From contig CAWIHZ010000012.1 of assembly GCA_963835955.1 (NCBI GenBank), positions 1 through 64,000 on the forward strand: 64,000 bases of DNA. The letters are read 5' to 3'. The notes beneath the pieces were generated by a model that worked only from the letters and a program-made list of their open reading frames with translations, did not search any database and was not told where the DNA came from. How positions within the stretch are numbered: position 1 is the first letter of the stretch; the number at the start of each line of letters is the position of its first letter. Source of the stretch: Roseiarcus sp963835955 (GTDB taxonomy: Bacteria > Pseudomonadota > Alphaproteobacteria > Rhizobiales > Beijerinckiaceae). This document shows positions 36,568-44,840 of this stretch, piece after piece. The position numbers and the translations under genes are program-made.

Positions 36568-37043
36568 CTCGTGCGAATCGGGACTTTTCAAGGGGTTGCG
36601 GCGATTCCAAGCGAAAAAAACTCGTCAGAGTTAATAAAGACCATCCGTATCGTGTGATATATGCCCGCGCGTCGAACAGGCGGCTTTCGCCCTTGTCCCT
36701 CGGCCTTACGCTGGCGATTGCTTTGCCCATGACGAGAGGCACACTAACACGGCTTTTGATTTTCCCGAAGATAATGTTGGCGCCTTTAGCGTCAGCTATT
36801 GGTCGGCCGCAATCCTGGCCCGCCTTCGATCCCTAGCCGTGACGCGTTGAAGCCTTGCAGGTCTTCGGCCCCAATGGCCCGATTTTTTGGCGAGCAACAG
36901 CTGACGCCATAAGCGCCAGTTGAGCGAAGCCGATAGCAGCTTCAAATTCGCGCGTCCGAGGCCCGACGGCGGGCGGCCAGCGCCGCCGCGCCGCAACATT
37001 CGCGGCCGGGCCCTTTGCGCAATCTGGCCGGCCCGGCCGAGCC

Positions 37044-37562
37044 TCAGCACTCGGAATATTGCCGCTCGCCGATATATTTCCCGGCGCTGTCGAACTGGAG
37101 CTTGTGGATCACGCAGCCGCCGCCGTAACCGCCGTTGCCGTCGCCGGCATTCGCCGAGGGAGGGAGATTGAACACGAACGCCGGGCCGCCGCCGACGACG
37201 ACCGGCGCGTCCGGCGCAATCGGCGTTGATCCCGGGCCGTTCCAGCCGCTCCAGCCGCCCCAGCCGCAACAGCCGTATGTCAGGCCCTGATTGAACCCGG
37301 AGCCTCGGCCATGCGGTCCGTTGCGGGTAAATCGGCCCCGGCCGTCGACGACGCCCCGGTTCGGTCCGCGGTTCATGCCGTTACGGTTGAGGCCCGGCGC
37401 TGCGAACGCGTGGCCGCGGCCGTAGCCCATTCCCGGGCGGCCGGCCGGTCCGGCGTGCGGGAAACCCGCCATGTGAGCGAGGGCGGGCGCGAGGCCAAAA
37501 GACAAAAAGAGGGCTCCCGCGATAGACGCGCGGGCCGCCCTCATGAGGAGGGAGTTACGCAT
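37044..37562 (-). CDS. Exported glycine/asparagine-rich hypothetical protein
   Basis: The 172-residue protein has a signal peptide (MRNSLLMRAARASIAGALFLSF, cleavage near ALAH). The mature part is low in complexity: Gly, Asn, Arg and Pro dominate (GMGYGRGHAF, NRNGMNRGPNRG), with a CC pair in YGCCGWGGWSGW. The short C-terminal block GGGCVIHKLQFDSAGKYIGERQYSEC looks folded and has two more Cys residues; its key parts are CVIHKLQF and YIGERQY. Function is unknown. A GGAGAA site precedes the ATG at 37562. Confidence 0.72.
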   Translation of the reverse strand: MRNSLLMRAARASIAGALFLSFGLAPALAHMAGFPHAGPAGRPGMGYGRGHAFAAPGLNRNGMNRGPNRGVVDGRGRFTRNGPHGRGSGFNQGLTYGCCGWGGWSGWNGPGSTPIAPDAPVVVGGGPAFVFNLPPSANAGDGNGGYGGGCVIHKLQFDSAGKYIGERQYSEC

Positions 37563-37730
37563 GGGAATGTTCTCCGGCGCCGCAACGTCAGTCTAGCGCA
37601 ACTGAGGCGCGGGAGTCGAGGGGGTTTAACGCGGGGGAGTTGTGGCGCGACCCGTGCTGAAAAAGAGCCGCGGCTGCGGCGCTCACCGTCGCCGTTCGCA
37701 GTTCGCCCCAGTCGCCAGGAGGCCTCGTCC

Positions 37731-38033
37731 TCAGTAGGTCGCCGCCAGATAGCCCGCGATCGTCTTCGCGTCCGCGGGTTCGATCGGCGCCTTGAAAACC
37801 TTGATCATCTTCTGCACTTCGGCCTCCCAGAAGGCCTTACCCTTCTTCGACGGCTGGGTGCTGATGTAGTCGGCGGAATGGCAGGCGAGGCAGTTGGCGG
37901 TCGCGGTCTCGGCGCCGGGGCCGGGCCGGAATGCGGCCGTCTCCTCCGGCAGCTGAATGGTGACGGGCGCGGCCATCGGCTGCGCCGCGGGGGCGAGGAT
38001 CAGGAGCAGAGAAGTGATCACGATGCGGTTCAT
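37731..38033 (-). CDS. sorB: Sulfite dehydrogenase cytochrome c subunit SorB-like
   Basis: The 100-residue protein has a signal peptide (MNRIVITSLLLILAPAAQPMA) and one c-type heme site, CLACH, in ATANCLACHSADYISTQPS. A downstream Met (KMIKVF) is a likely axial ligand. It starts 12 bases after the SorA-like gene. In characterised SorAB enzymes this small cytochrome takes electrons from the molybdenum subunit. Size and context fit SorB well. Confidence 0.88.
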   Translation of the reverse strand: MNRIVITSLLLILAPAAQPMAAPVTIQLPEETAAFRPGPGAETATANCLACHSADYISTQPSKKGKAFWEAEVQKMIKVFKAPIEPADAKTIAGYLAATY

Positions 38034-38045
38034 GGCCCCAACCTC

Positions 38046-39260
38046 TCACGCTGCCGTCACGTTGGTGACCTCGACGACATTGCGCATATAGCCTGCGGGA
38101 TTCCACAAGGGCTCGAGCGGCTGCGATTGGCGGGCGCGGTTGGCGGCGCGAACCATCAGCTTATGCTTGCCCGGCGGCAGGGTCAGATGCGCCGTCCACT
38201 CGCGGAACGAGTATTTGCCGAGGTCCTCGCCGAGCGTCGCGGCGACCCACGATTTGCCGCCGTCGGCGGAAACCACGACGTCGGAAATTCCCGGGCCCCC
38301 GTCAAAGGCTATGCCGCGGAGGGTTAGATCCTTATCGGCAGCGACCGTCGCGCCGTCGGCGATGTTGGTCAGGAACGAGCGGACGTCGAAACGGCCGATC
38401 GGGACGGCGTGCGCAGGGGCTTTGCCCGGCTCGGTGCATGCGCAAGCATTGTTCGGGATGCGGTAGGCTGACTTCATCCAGAAGCCGTCGAAGGTGACGT
38501 CGAGCACCGTGATCTCAATGAGGTGCTTCATCCAATAGGTGCCGTAATAGCCCGGAACGACGAGCCGCAGCGGATAGCCGTTGAGCCAGGGCAGATCCTC
38601 GCCGTTCATCGCGTAGGCGACCATGACCTCGCCGTCGAGCGCATGGTCGATGTCGAGCGCCTTCACGAAATCAGGCGTCCCGGGAAGCACGGGCCGGTCG
38701 AGGCCGTTGAAGGAGACCTGCGCCGCTCCGGCCCGCACGCCGGCCTTGGCCAGCAGCGCCTTGAGCGGAACGCCTTTCCAGCGCGCGTTGCCCATTGCGC
38801 CGTTGGCCAGCTGTCCGCCCGCGACGCGCGGATCGAAAAAGCCGCGGCTGTTGCCGGCGCACTGGTTAACCGCAGTCAGCTCCACCGGCTCGAAGCCCGT
38901 CTTCAGTTCGGCGAGCGAGAGGGACAAGACTTTTTCGACCTTGCCCTGGATCGTCACCCGAAAAGCATCGGGGTCAATGCTGAGGGGAATGTCGGCCAGG
39001 TGGTAGCGCACGAAAAACGCGTCGTTGGGGGTGATGAGGCCCTCATTGAACACGCTGAACGGCGTTTCCAGTTGCGGTGGGCGCGAGGTCAGGCGGATGA
39101 GAGGCCGCTTGCCGGGATAGGCGACCAGCGGACGTTCGCCATTGCCGATCGGCAGGGTAACCATCTCGTTCGGCGCGGCGGCGAATGCGAACTTGCCGCC
39201 GCCGACGGTTGCGATCCCCGCCGCCAGAACAGACCTCAGCGTCTCCCGGCGGTTCAACAT
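38046..39260 (-). CDS. sorA: Periplasmic sulfite dehydrogenase molybdopterin subunit SorA-like
   Basis: The 404-residue protein begins with a Tat-type signal (MLNRRETLRSVLAAG, cleavage near AFAAAP). It has the sulfite oxidase fold: DAFFVRYHLADIP, the molybdenum-ligand Cys in AVNQCAGNSRGFF, WKGVPLKALLAKAG, GYPLRLVVPGYYG and a C-terminal Mo-co dimerisation domain with SADGGKSWVAATLG. It oxidises sulfite to sulfate in the periplasm. The pair sorA-sorB forms an operon. Sulfur context (cys genes upstream in the window) supports the assignment over a YedY-type reductase. Confidence 0.9.
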   Translation of the reverse strand: MLNRRETLRSVLAAGIATVGGGKFAFAAAPNEMVTLPIGNGERPLVAYPGKRPLIRLTSRPPQLETPFSVFNEGLITPNDAFFVRYHLADIPLSIDPDAFRVTIQGKVEKVLSLSLAELKTGFEPVELTAVNQCAGNSRGFFDPRVAGGQLANGAMGNARWKGVPLKALLAKAGVRAGAAQVSFNGLDRPVLPGTPDFVKALDIDHALDGEVMVAYAMNGEDLPWLNGYPLRLVVPGYYGTYWMKHLIEITVLDVTFDGFWMKSAYRIPNNACACTEPGKAPAHAVPIGRFDVRSFLTNIADGATVAADKDLTLRGIAFDGGPGISDVVVSADGGKSWVAATLGEDLGKYSFREWTAHLTLPPGKHKLMVRAANRARQSQPLEPLWNPAGYMRNVVEVTNVTAA

Positions 39261-39370
39261 GCGCGCTTCCCTCCCTCACATTCACATATTTGGATGACAC
39301 TGCCGAAGCGTGTCATCACACGCAAGCGGAAACCGGCGCTCATGGCGCCTGTCCTTGCGCTGGAAGCCGG

Positions 39371-40645
39371 TCAACGAACCACCGTCAGCCGCTTCGCCGC
39401 TCGGGTCAGCCCGGTGTAGAGCCAGCGCGCGCGGTGCTCGCGGAAGGCGAAGCTCTCGTCGAACAGCATCACGTCGTCCCACTGCGAGCCTTGGGCCTTG
39501 TGGACGGTCAGCGCGTAGCCGAAATCGAACTCGTCCGATTCCCGCCGCAGCGGATAGGCGAGCTCCCCCTCCGTCCCCTCGAAGAAAGCCTTCAGCACCG
39601 CGACCTTGACCGAGGCGCGGGCGCCCTCGTCCTCCGAGCGCAAGGTCATCTTGACGAAGTCCTTTTTCACCCCGCCGAGCGCCTCGACCCGCCACAGCCC
39701 GCCGTTGATGAGGCCCTTGGCGCGGTCGTTGCGCAGGCAGACCAGCCGGTCGCCCGCGACCGGCAGCGGCTCCTTGAAGCCTAGAAGATCGCGGATGCGC
39801 TGGTTATAGGCGCGGCGGGTGCGGTTGACCCCGACCAGCACCTGATCGGCGCCAATGACTTGCGCCGCGTCGATAGCGCTCCGGCGCATGATCCGCGTTT
39901 CGCCGTACTGCCCCTCGCGCAGCTCGCCGCCGGAACGCACGATCTCGGACAGGCGGATGATCGGATTGTCCTCTGCCTGGCGGTGGATCCTGGTCAGCAT
40001 CACGTCGGGCGGGCTTTCGGTGAAATAGCCGCCGCCCTTGACCGGGGGCAATTGGAACGGGTCGCCCAGAACCAGTATCGGTTTGCCGAAGGAGAGCAGA
40101 TCGCGCGCGAGCTCCGCGTCCACCATCGAGCATTCGTCGATCACGATCAGCCCGGCGCGCGAGGCCGGCCCGTCCTCGTTGAGGGTGAAGGTCGGCGCGC
40201 CATCGGCGCCCTCGCTCGCCCGATAGATCAGGGCGTGAATGGTGGTCGCGCCGGCGCAGCCGTTGGCGCGCATCACCAGCGCCGCCTTGCCGGTGAAGGC
40301 GGCGAACGCGGTCCCCCCTTGCGCGCCCTCGGCGACGTGGCGCGCCAGCGTCGTCTTGCCGACCCCGGCGTAGCCGAACAGGCGAAAGATCTGCGGCTCG
40401 CCCTGCTTGAGCCAGCCTGCGACCCTGTCGATCGCCTCGGCCTGCTCGCGCGACCATTCGCGGCCGATCGGCTTCGCCGGCGCGGGCGGAGGCGGGGCCT
40501 GCGCCTCGGCCGGCTTCGGCGCGGCCGGCTTCGGCGCGGCTCGCGCGCCGCAACGCGAGCAGACCGGCGGCTTGCGGCCCAGATCGTAGTATTTTGCGCC
40601 GCAGGCCAGACACAGACGCTTGGTTCCGAGCCTTCCGAACGCCAT
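39371..40645 (-). CDS. RecD-like helicase with N-terminal FYDLN-type zinc ribbon
   Basis: The ~424-residue protein combines two parts. Residues 1-35 (GTKRLCLACGAKYYDLGRK, CSRCGA) form a zinc ribbon like the stand-alone FYDLN-acid family of alphaproteobacteria. After a Pro/Ala linker (PKPAAPKPAEA), a RecD2/UvrD-type ATPase follows: Walker A GYAGVGKTTLA, GKAALVMR, Walker B VIDECSMVD, GDPFQLPPV, LTRIHRQ and the C-terminal HKAQGSQWDDVMLFDE with TGLTRAAKRL. It should be an ATP-dependent DNA helicase. The ATG at 40645 is chosen; a TTG five codons upstream is possible. The fusion is discussed in the findings. Confidence 0.85.
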   Translation of the reverse strand: MAFGRLGTKRLCLACGAKYYDLGRKPPVCSRCGARAAPKPAAPKPAEAQAPPPPAPAKPIGREWSREQAEAIDRVAGWLKQGEPQIFRLFGYAGVGKTTLARHVAEGAQGGTAFAAFTGKAALVMRANGCAGATTIHALIYRASEGADGAPTFTLNEDGPASRAGLIVIDECSMVDAELARDLLSFGKPILVLGDPFQLPPVKGGGYFTESPPDVMLTRIHRQAEDNPIIRLSEIVRSGGELREGQYGETRIMRRSAIDAAQVIGADQVLVGVNRTRRAYNQRIRDLLGFKEPLPVAGDRLVCLRNDRAKGLINGGLWRVEALGGVKKDFVKMTLRSEDEGARASVKVAVLKAFFEGTEGELAYPLRRESDEFDFGYALTVHKAQGSQWDDVMLFDESFAFREHRARWLYTGLTRAAKRLTVVR

Positions 40646-40984
40646 CTTCCTCTTGGCCAATATCGTCCGCCCCTCCGGCCGCCACCCTCCCCGAATCAAC
40701 GATTGATTCAGAATTTGAGCGCAGCATTTTAGCAGAATTGAAGAAGAAGGCGCGGCCGGCGGTCTGGCACTACGCGCGTTCGATCAGCGGAAAAGGCAAT
40801 ATCTTCCGGGGTTTGACGCACATCCTGGCCCTCGACTTGAATGCCCCGTTCGCGAACCTATATCGATTTGACCGGCGGAAGGGCAATGCCTCCGAAAGCC
40901 GGGCGATACGATAGGAGACGTGGCCGGAGCGCTTCTTCTCATTGAAGGCTCGAGGCCATGAAGCGCCTGAAAGGGGCTTCGGAA
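40646..40984. other. Divergent intergenic region upstream of hsp20
   Basis: Contains the probable RpoH promoter at 40836-40865 and no recognised gene. Confidence 0.5.
40836..40865 (+). promoter_or_regulatory. Probable RpoH (heat-shock) promoter of hsp20
   Basis: CTTG (40836-40839), a 17-base spacer and CCTATATCG (40857-40865) match the alphaproteobacterial RpoH consensus CTTG-N17-CYTATNTNNG at all but the last position. It lies about 120 bases upstream of the Hsp20 start, on the correct strand. Confidence 0.7.
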
Positions 40985-41413
40985 ATGGTGCGCGTGACGG
41001 CGTTGAGCTCTCCGCTTCTGCTCGGCTTCGACGACATCGAGCGGGCGCTCGACCGGGTTTCGAAGACGGCCGCGGACGGCTACCCGCCCTACAACATCGA
41101 GCGGGTCGCGGCCGAGGGCGGCGCGCCGGAAAAGTTGCGCATTACGCTGGCGGTGGCCGGATTCTCGCAAGATCAGATCGACGTCACGGTCGAGGAGAAC
41201 CAACTCACGATCCGCGGCCGGCAGCTGGAGGACAAGGAGCGCGAGTTTCTGCATCGCGGCATCGCCGCGCGGCAGTTCCAGCGCAGCTTCCTTCTGGCCG
41301 AAGGCATGCAGGTCCTGAGCGCCGATCTCGCCCAGGGATTGTTGTCGATCGACCTCGTGCGGCCTCAACCGGCGCGGGTGGTGAAGAAGATTGAGATTTC
41401 CGCGCGCGATTGA
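40985..41413 (+). CDS. Hsp20/alpha-crystallin family small heat shock protein
   Basis: The 142-residue chaperone is read from ATG 40985, behind AAAGGGG; an upstream ATG at 40958 is in frame. It has the IbpA-type N-terminus SPLLLGFDDIERALDR, GYPPYNIERV, and the alpha-crystallin domain ITLAVAGFSQDQIDVTVEENQLTI ... IAARQFQRSFLLAEGMQV (key blocks VAGFSQDQI and GIAARQFQRSF). It binds unfolding proteins under stress. The DUF1150 gene follows 52 bases later, an association usual in Rhizobiales. Confidence 0.93.
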   Translation: MVRVTALSSPLLLGFDDIERALDRVSKTAADGYPPYNIERVAAEGGAPEKLRITLAVAGFSQDQIDVTVEENQLTIRGRQLEDKEREFLHRGIAARQFQRSFLLAEGMQVLSADLAQGLLSIDLVRPQPARVVKKIEISARD

Positions 41414-41465
41414 ACGATGCGCGTGAAAGGCGGGTCTTGAACGATCGCCGGAAAGGAACGAAGCG

Positions 41466-41726
41466 ATGACAAACGGTAGCGAGAAGACGACGGCGCTGAC
41501 GCCGCAGGAATTCGCCCATCTGGGCGATGGCGCGCTCGCCTATGTCAAGACGATCAGCTCCGAGGATGTCGCGCGTCTGTTCCCGCAGGCGCCCGCGCTG
41601 CGGCCCGGGATCAAGCTGTTCGCGCTGCTCGGCGCCGACGGCACGCCGATCATGCTGACCGATTCCAGGGACGCGGCGATCGCCAACGCCTGGGAGCACG
41701 AGCTGCAGACCGTCAGCCTGCACTGA
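41466..41726 (+). CDS. DUF1150 family protein
   Basis: The 86-residue protein matches DUF1150: LTPQEFAHLGDGALAYVKTISSEDV in blocks (FAHLGDGALAYVK), GIKLFALLGADGTPIMLTDSRDAAIANAWE and a terminal ETVSLH-like LQTVSLH. It is a small cytoplasmic protein of unknown role that regularly follows hsp20 in alphaproteobacteria. AAAGGAACG precedes the ATG. Confidence 0.93.
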   Translation: MTNGSEKTTALTPQEFAHLGDGALAYVKTISSEDVARLFPQAPALRPGIKLFALLGADGTPIMLTDSRDAAIANAWEHELQTVSLH

Positions 41727-41824
41727 CTTCTTCGCGATTGTGGAGAAAACTTCGCGCCGGCGGTGTCCGGCGCGGCGGAATCGGATAGAAGGGGGCGATC
41801 CGCCAGCTTCAAGGATCGCCAGAC

Positions 41825-42616
41825 ATGCGCGCTTACCTCGATCTGATGCGCGACGCGCTCGACAATGGCGCGGTCAAGCCCGATCGCACCGGGACCGGCG
41901 TGCGCTCGCTGTTCGGCCGCCAGATCCGATTCGATCTCGCGCAAGGCTTCCCGCTCGTCACCACCAAGCGGCTGCATCTCAAGTCGATCGTGCGCGAACT
42001 GATCTGGTTCCTGAGAGGCGACACCAACATCGCCTATCTGAAGGCGCACGGGATCTCGATCTGGAACGAATGGGCGGCGCCGGACGGCGACCTCGGGCCG
42101 GTCTACGGCAAGCAATGGCGCGCCTGGGAGGGGCCGGACGGCGGCGCCTTCGATCAGATCGCCTGGCTGTTGAAGGAAATCCGCCGCAACCCGGATTCGC
42201 GCCGCCTCGTCGTCTCGGCCTGGAACGTGCCGGACATCGAGCGGATGAAGCTGCCGCCCTGCCATTGCCTGTTCCAGTTCCATGTCAGCGCCGGCCGGCT
42301 GTCGTGCCAGCTCTACCAGCGCTCGGCCGACATATTTCTCGGGGTGCCGTTCAACATCGCGAGCTACGCCCTGCTGACCCATCTCATTGCGCGCGAATGC
42401 GGGCTCGAGGCGGGCGAGTTCATCCACACCTTCGGCGACGCTCATCTCTACCGCAACCACGAGGACCAGGCGCGCGAGCAGCTGTCGCGCGCGCCGCGCC
42501 CGCTCCCGCGGCTCAAGCTCGGCGACGTCGGCTCGATTTTCGACCTCGACGCCGAGGCGGTCGAATTCGAAGGCTACGATCCCTGGCCGGCGATCAAGGC
42601 GCCGGTGGCGGTGTGA
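41825..42616 (+). CDS. thyA: Thymidylate synthase
   Basis: The 263-residue enzyme methylates dUMP with methylene-tetrahydrofolate. Hallmarks are DRTGTGVRSLFGRQIRFDL, PLVTTKRLHLKSIVRELIWFLRGDTN in blocks (TTKRLHLKSI and ELIWFLRGDTN), the catalytic Cys in LPPCHCLFQF, QLYQRSADIFLGVPFNIASY and HLYRNHEDQ. Length is that of the short ThyA form. folA lies downstream after about 150 bases of repeat DNA, the common pairing because thymidylate synthesis makes dihydrofolate. Confidence 0.97.
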   Translation: MRAYLDLMRDALDNGAVKPDRTGTGVRSLFGRQIRFDLAQGFPLVTTKRLHLKSIVRELIWFLRGDTNIAYLKAHGISIWNEWAAPDGDLGPVYGKQWRAWEGPDGGAFDQIAWLLKEIRRNPDSRRLVVSAWNVPDIERMKLPPCHCLFQFHVSAGRLSCQLYQRSADIFLGVPFNIASYALLTHLIARECGLEAGEFIHTFGDAHLYRNHEDQAREQLSRAPRPLPRLKLGDVGSIFDLDAEAVEFEGYDPWPAIKAPVAV

Positions 42617-42629
42617 GCTAAGGTGGCGC

Positions 42630-42735
42630 GCCCTCACCCCGACCCTCGACCGCAAAGGGCGTCGAAAGACGCCCGTCGCCCGACGGGCTATGCGCGAGAG
42701 CGGGCGCTATCCTTCTCCCGCTTGCGGGTGAGGGC
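42630..42735. repeat. Hairpin-rich palindromic element between thyA and folA
   Basis: GCCCTCACCC (42630-42639) and GGGTGAGGGC (42726-42735) are perfect inverted arms around two inner hairpins: GGGCGTC-GAAA-GACGCCC (42657-42674) and GCCCGTCG-CC-CGACGGGC (42671-42688). This is the layout of REP/BIME-like intergenic elements that occur in many copies in Rhizobiales genomes. It may also attenuate transcription between thyA and folA. Confidence 0.75.
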
Positions 42736-42766
42736 GGCGCGAAGCGCCGAATGAGGGCCGGCGCTC

Positions 42767-43279
42767 ATGGCCGTTCCCCTCGTCATCCTCGCCGCGGTCG
42801 CGCGCAATCGCATCATCGGCGCGCATGGCGGGCTCGCCTGGCGCCTGTCGAGCGACCTGAAACGGTTCAAGGCGCTGACGATGGGCAAGCCGCTGGTGAT
42901 GGGGCGCAAGACTTATCTGTCGATCGACCGTCCGCTGCCGGGGCGCCAGATCATCGTCGCAACCCGCGACCCCGCTTTCGCTCCGGTTGGCGCGCTCGTC
43001 GCGCCGAGCCTGGAGGCGGCGCTCGATCTCGCTTCGGAACGCGCGCGCGCGATGGGCGCGGACGCCATCGTCATCGCCGGCGGGGCTGAGATTTACGCGC
43101 AGACGATCGCGCGCGCGAGCCGCCTCTTCATCACCGAGGTCGCGCTCGACCCTGAAGGCGACGTGCGCTTTCCCCCGATCGACCCGAGTCATTGGCGCGA
43201 GGTCAGGCGCGAGAACGGCGAGCGCGGCCCGCGCGACGAGGCGGATTTCGAATTCGTGGACTACGAGCGGCGGGGGTAG
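42767..43279 (+). CDS. folA: Dihydrofolate reductase
   Basis: The 170-residue enzyme reduces dihydrofolate to tetrahydrofolate. It has LAAVARNRIIGAHGGLAWRLSSDLKRFKALTMGKPLVMGRKTY in blocks (NRIIGAHGGLAWRL, FKALTMGKPLVMGRKTYLSI), RQIIVATRD, the NADPH-binding IAGGAEIYAQ and VALDPEGDVRFP near the end. It follows thyA. Its stop is 13 bases from the 3' end of the convergent rimO gene. Confidence 0.96.
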   Translation: MAVPLVILAAVARNRIIGAHGGLAWRLSSDLKRFKALTMGKPLVMGRKTYLSIDRPLPGRQIIVATRDPAFAPVGALVAPSLEAALDLASERARAMGADAIVIAGGAEIYAQTIARASRLFITEVALDPEGDVRFPPIDPSHWREVRRENGERGPRDEADFEFVDYERRG

Positions 43280-43292
43280 GGGGCCGAGGCCC

Positions 43293-44633
43293 TTATGCCG
43301 CCGTCCCCCACAGATCATAGGCGTCCGAGCGTTCGATCTTCACGCTGACGATGTCGCCGGAGCGCAAGGGGCGGCGGGTGGAGATCTGGACCGCGCCGTC
43401 GATCTCAGGCGCGTCGCCCTTGGTGCGTCCCTTGGCCGAGTGCGCGCCGCCTTCGTCGACGATGACCGACAGACGTTGGCCGACCTTCGCCGAGAGGCGC
43501 CGCGCGCTGATCGCTTGCGCGCGCTCCATGAAGCGCCTGTGGCGGCTCGCCTTGATCTCGTCGGGGACAGGTTCGAGCCCGAGATCGTTGGCCCGGGCGC
43601 CCTTGACCGGCTCGTACTGGAAGACGCCGACGCGGTCGAGCTTCGCCTCGTCGAGCCACTCCAGCAGGAATTTAAAATCCTCTTCCGTCTCGCCGGGAAA
43701 GCCGACGATGAAGGTCGAGCGGATGGCGATCTCCGGACAGATCGCGCGCCAGCGCCTAATCCGCTCGAGCGTCTTCTGCTGATCGCCCGGCCGGCGCATC
43801 GCTTTCAACACTTTGGGCGACGCGTGCTGGAACGGGACGTCGAGATAGGGCAGCACGTCGCCGCCGTTCATCAGCGCGATCACCTCGTCGACATGCGGAT
43901 AAGGATAGACATATTGCAGCCTGACCCAGACGCCGAGGGAGCCAAGCGCGCGCGTCAGATCGAGGAAGCGCGCAGCGACCTCCCGGTCGCGCCACAGGCT
44001 CACCGCGTATTTGAGGTCGCGGCCATAGGCGCTGGTGTCCTGCGAAATGACGATGAGTTCCTTCACGCCGGCCTTCACCAGCCTCTCCGCCTCGCGCATC
44101 ACCTCGCCGGCCGGGCGAGAGGCGAGAGGTCCGCGCAAGCTCGGGATGATGCAGAACGCACAGCGGTGGTCGCAGCCCTCCGAGATCTTGAGGTATGCGT
44201 AGTGGCGCGGCGTGAGCCGCACCCCTTCGCCGGGGATGAGATCGACGAACGGATCGCGGGGCGCTGGCGCGGCTGCGCGCACCGCCTCCATCACGCTCTC
44301 GAACGCCTGCGGGCCGGTGATCGCCGCGACGTTCGGGAAAGCCTCGCGGATCGCGTCGGGCTCGGCGCCCATGCAGCCGGTGACGATCACCTTGCCGTTC
44401 TCGTTCATGGCCTGGCCGATCGCGGCGAGCGACTCCTTTTTCGCGCTGTCGAGAAAGCCGCAGGTGTTGACGATGACGGCGTCGGCGCCGGCGTGGGTGC
44501 GCGCGAGTTCGTAGCCTTCGGCGCGCAGACGAGTCAGGATCCGCTCGCTGTCGACCAGCGCTTTCGGGCAGCCGAGCGAGACGAAGGAAATGCGCGGGGC
44601 GGAATGTCCCGCGCGTTCTGGTTCTGCGTTCAT
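43293..44633 (-). CDS. rimO: Ribosomal protein S12 methylthiotransferase RimO
   Basis: The 446-residue radical-SAM enzyme starts at ATG 44633, behind AAGGGAAG. It methylthiolates Asp of ribosomal protein S12. The N-terminal cluster cysteines are in SLGCPK, NTCGF and VTGCMG. The radical-SAM motif is CDHRCAFC in ISEGCDHRCAFCIIPSLRG, and a TRAM domain closes the protein. SLGCPKALVDSE and GFLDSAKKES distinguish RimO from MiaB. It is convergent with folA. Confidence 0.96.
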   Translation of the reverse strand: MNAEPERAGHSAPRISFVSLGCPKALVDSERILTRLRAEGYELARTHAGADAVIVNTCGFLDSAKKESLAAIGQAMNENGKVIVTGCMGAEPDAIREAFPNVAAITGPQAFESVMEAVRAAAPAPRDPFVDLIPGEGVRLTPRHYAYLKISEGCDHRCAFCIIPSLRGPLASRPAGEVMREAERLVKAGVKELIVISQDTSAYGRDLKYAVSLWRDREVAARFLDLTRALGSLGVWVRLQYVYPYPHVDEVIALMNGGDVLPYLDVPFQHASPKVLKAMRRPGDQQKTLERIRRWRAICPEIAIRSTFIVGFPGETEEDFKFLLEWLDEAKLDRVGVFQYEPVKGARANDLGLEPVPDEIKASRHRRFMERAQAISARRLSAKVGQRLSVIVDEGGAHSAKGRTKGDAPEIDGAVQISTRRPLRSGDIVSVKIERSDAYDLWGTAA

Positions 44634-44647
44634 CGGCTTCCCTTGGC

Positions 44648-44827
44648 ATGCGCGGACGGGCGTCGGCAAGCGAGCGGCTGGCGCGCCGCGGCGCGGATCC
44701 CTTCTTCGGCGACCCGATCAATGTCATGCTCGGTCCCGACGGCGACATGCCGCCGGTCGACAGCATGCCTGCGCGCCTCGGGCATCCGCTCGGCCGCATC
44801 CATCACGCCACGCTAGAAACAACATAG
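44648..44827 (+). CDS. Possible 59-residue small ORF upstream of the NYN gene
   Basis: ATG 44648 to TAG 44827 encodes 59 residues with GC-rich third positions and a Gly/Pro/Asp-rich core (DPFFGDPINVMLGPDGD, MPARLGHPLGRIHHATLE). It lies between the divergent rimO start and the NYN gene, 13 bases ahead of the latter. No family is recognised and no clear ribosome binding site is seen. It could be a genuine leader-like small gene or a fragment. Confidence 0.35.
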   Translation: MRGRASASERLARRGADPFFGDPINVMLGPDGDMPPVDSMPARLGHPLGRIHHATLETT

Positions 44828-44840
44828 GGGAGGGGTAGAC

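Larger units (their letters stand above)
36320..37043. other. AT-rich intergenic island
   Basis: The longest gene-free stretch between firm genes. It holds the probable cys promoter region (36361-36425) and the 10-bp phased CCAA/TTGG repeats (36471-36567), plus one isolated ATTCCAAGC at 36604-36612. No convincing gene is seen; an 84-codon minus-strand frame crosses the repeats and is not protein-like. Confidence 0.6.

Noticed and set aside
36488..36742. 84-codon minus-strand frame in the AT-rich island
   Set aside because: Its C-terminal part is a translation of the 10-bp repeats and the rest resembles nothing.
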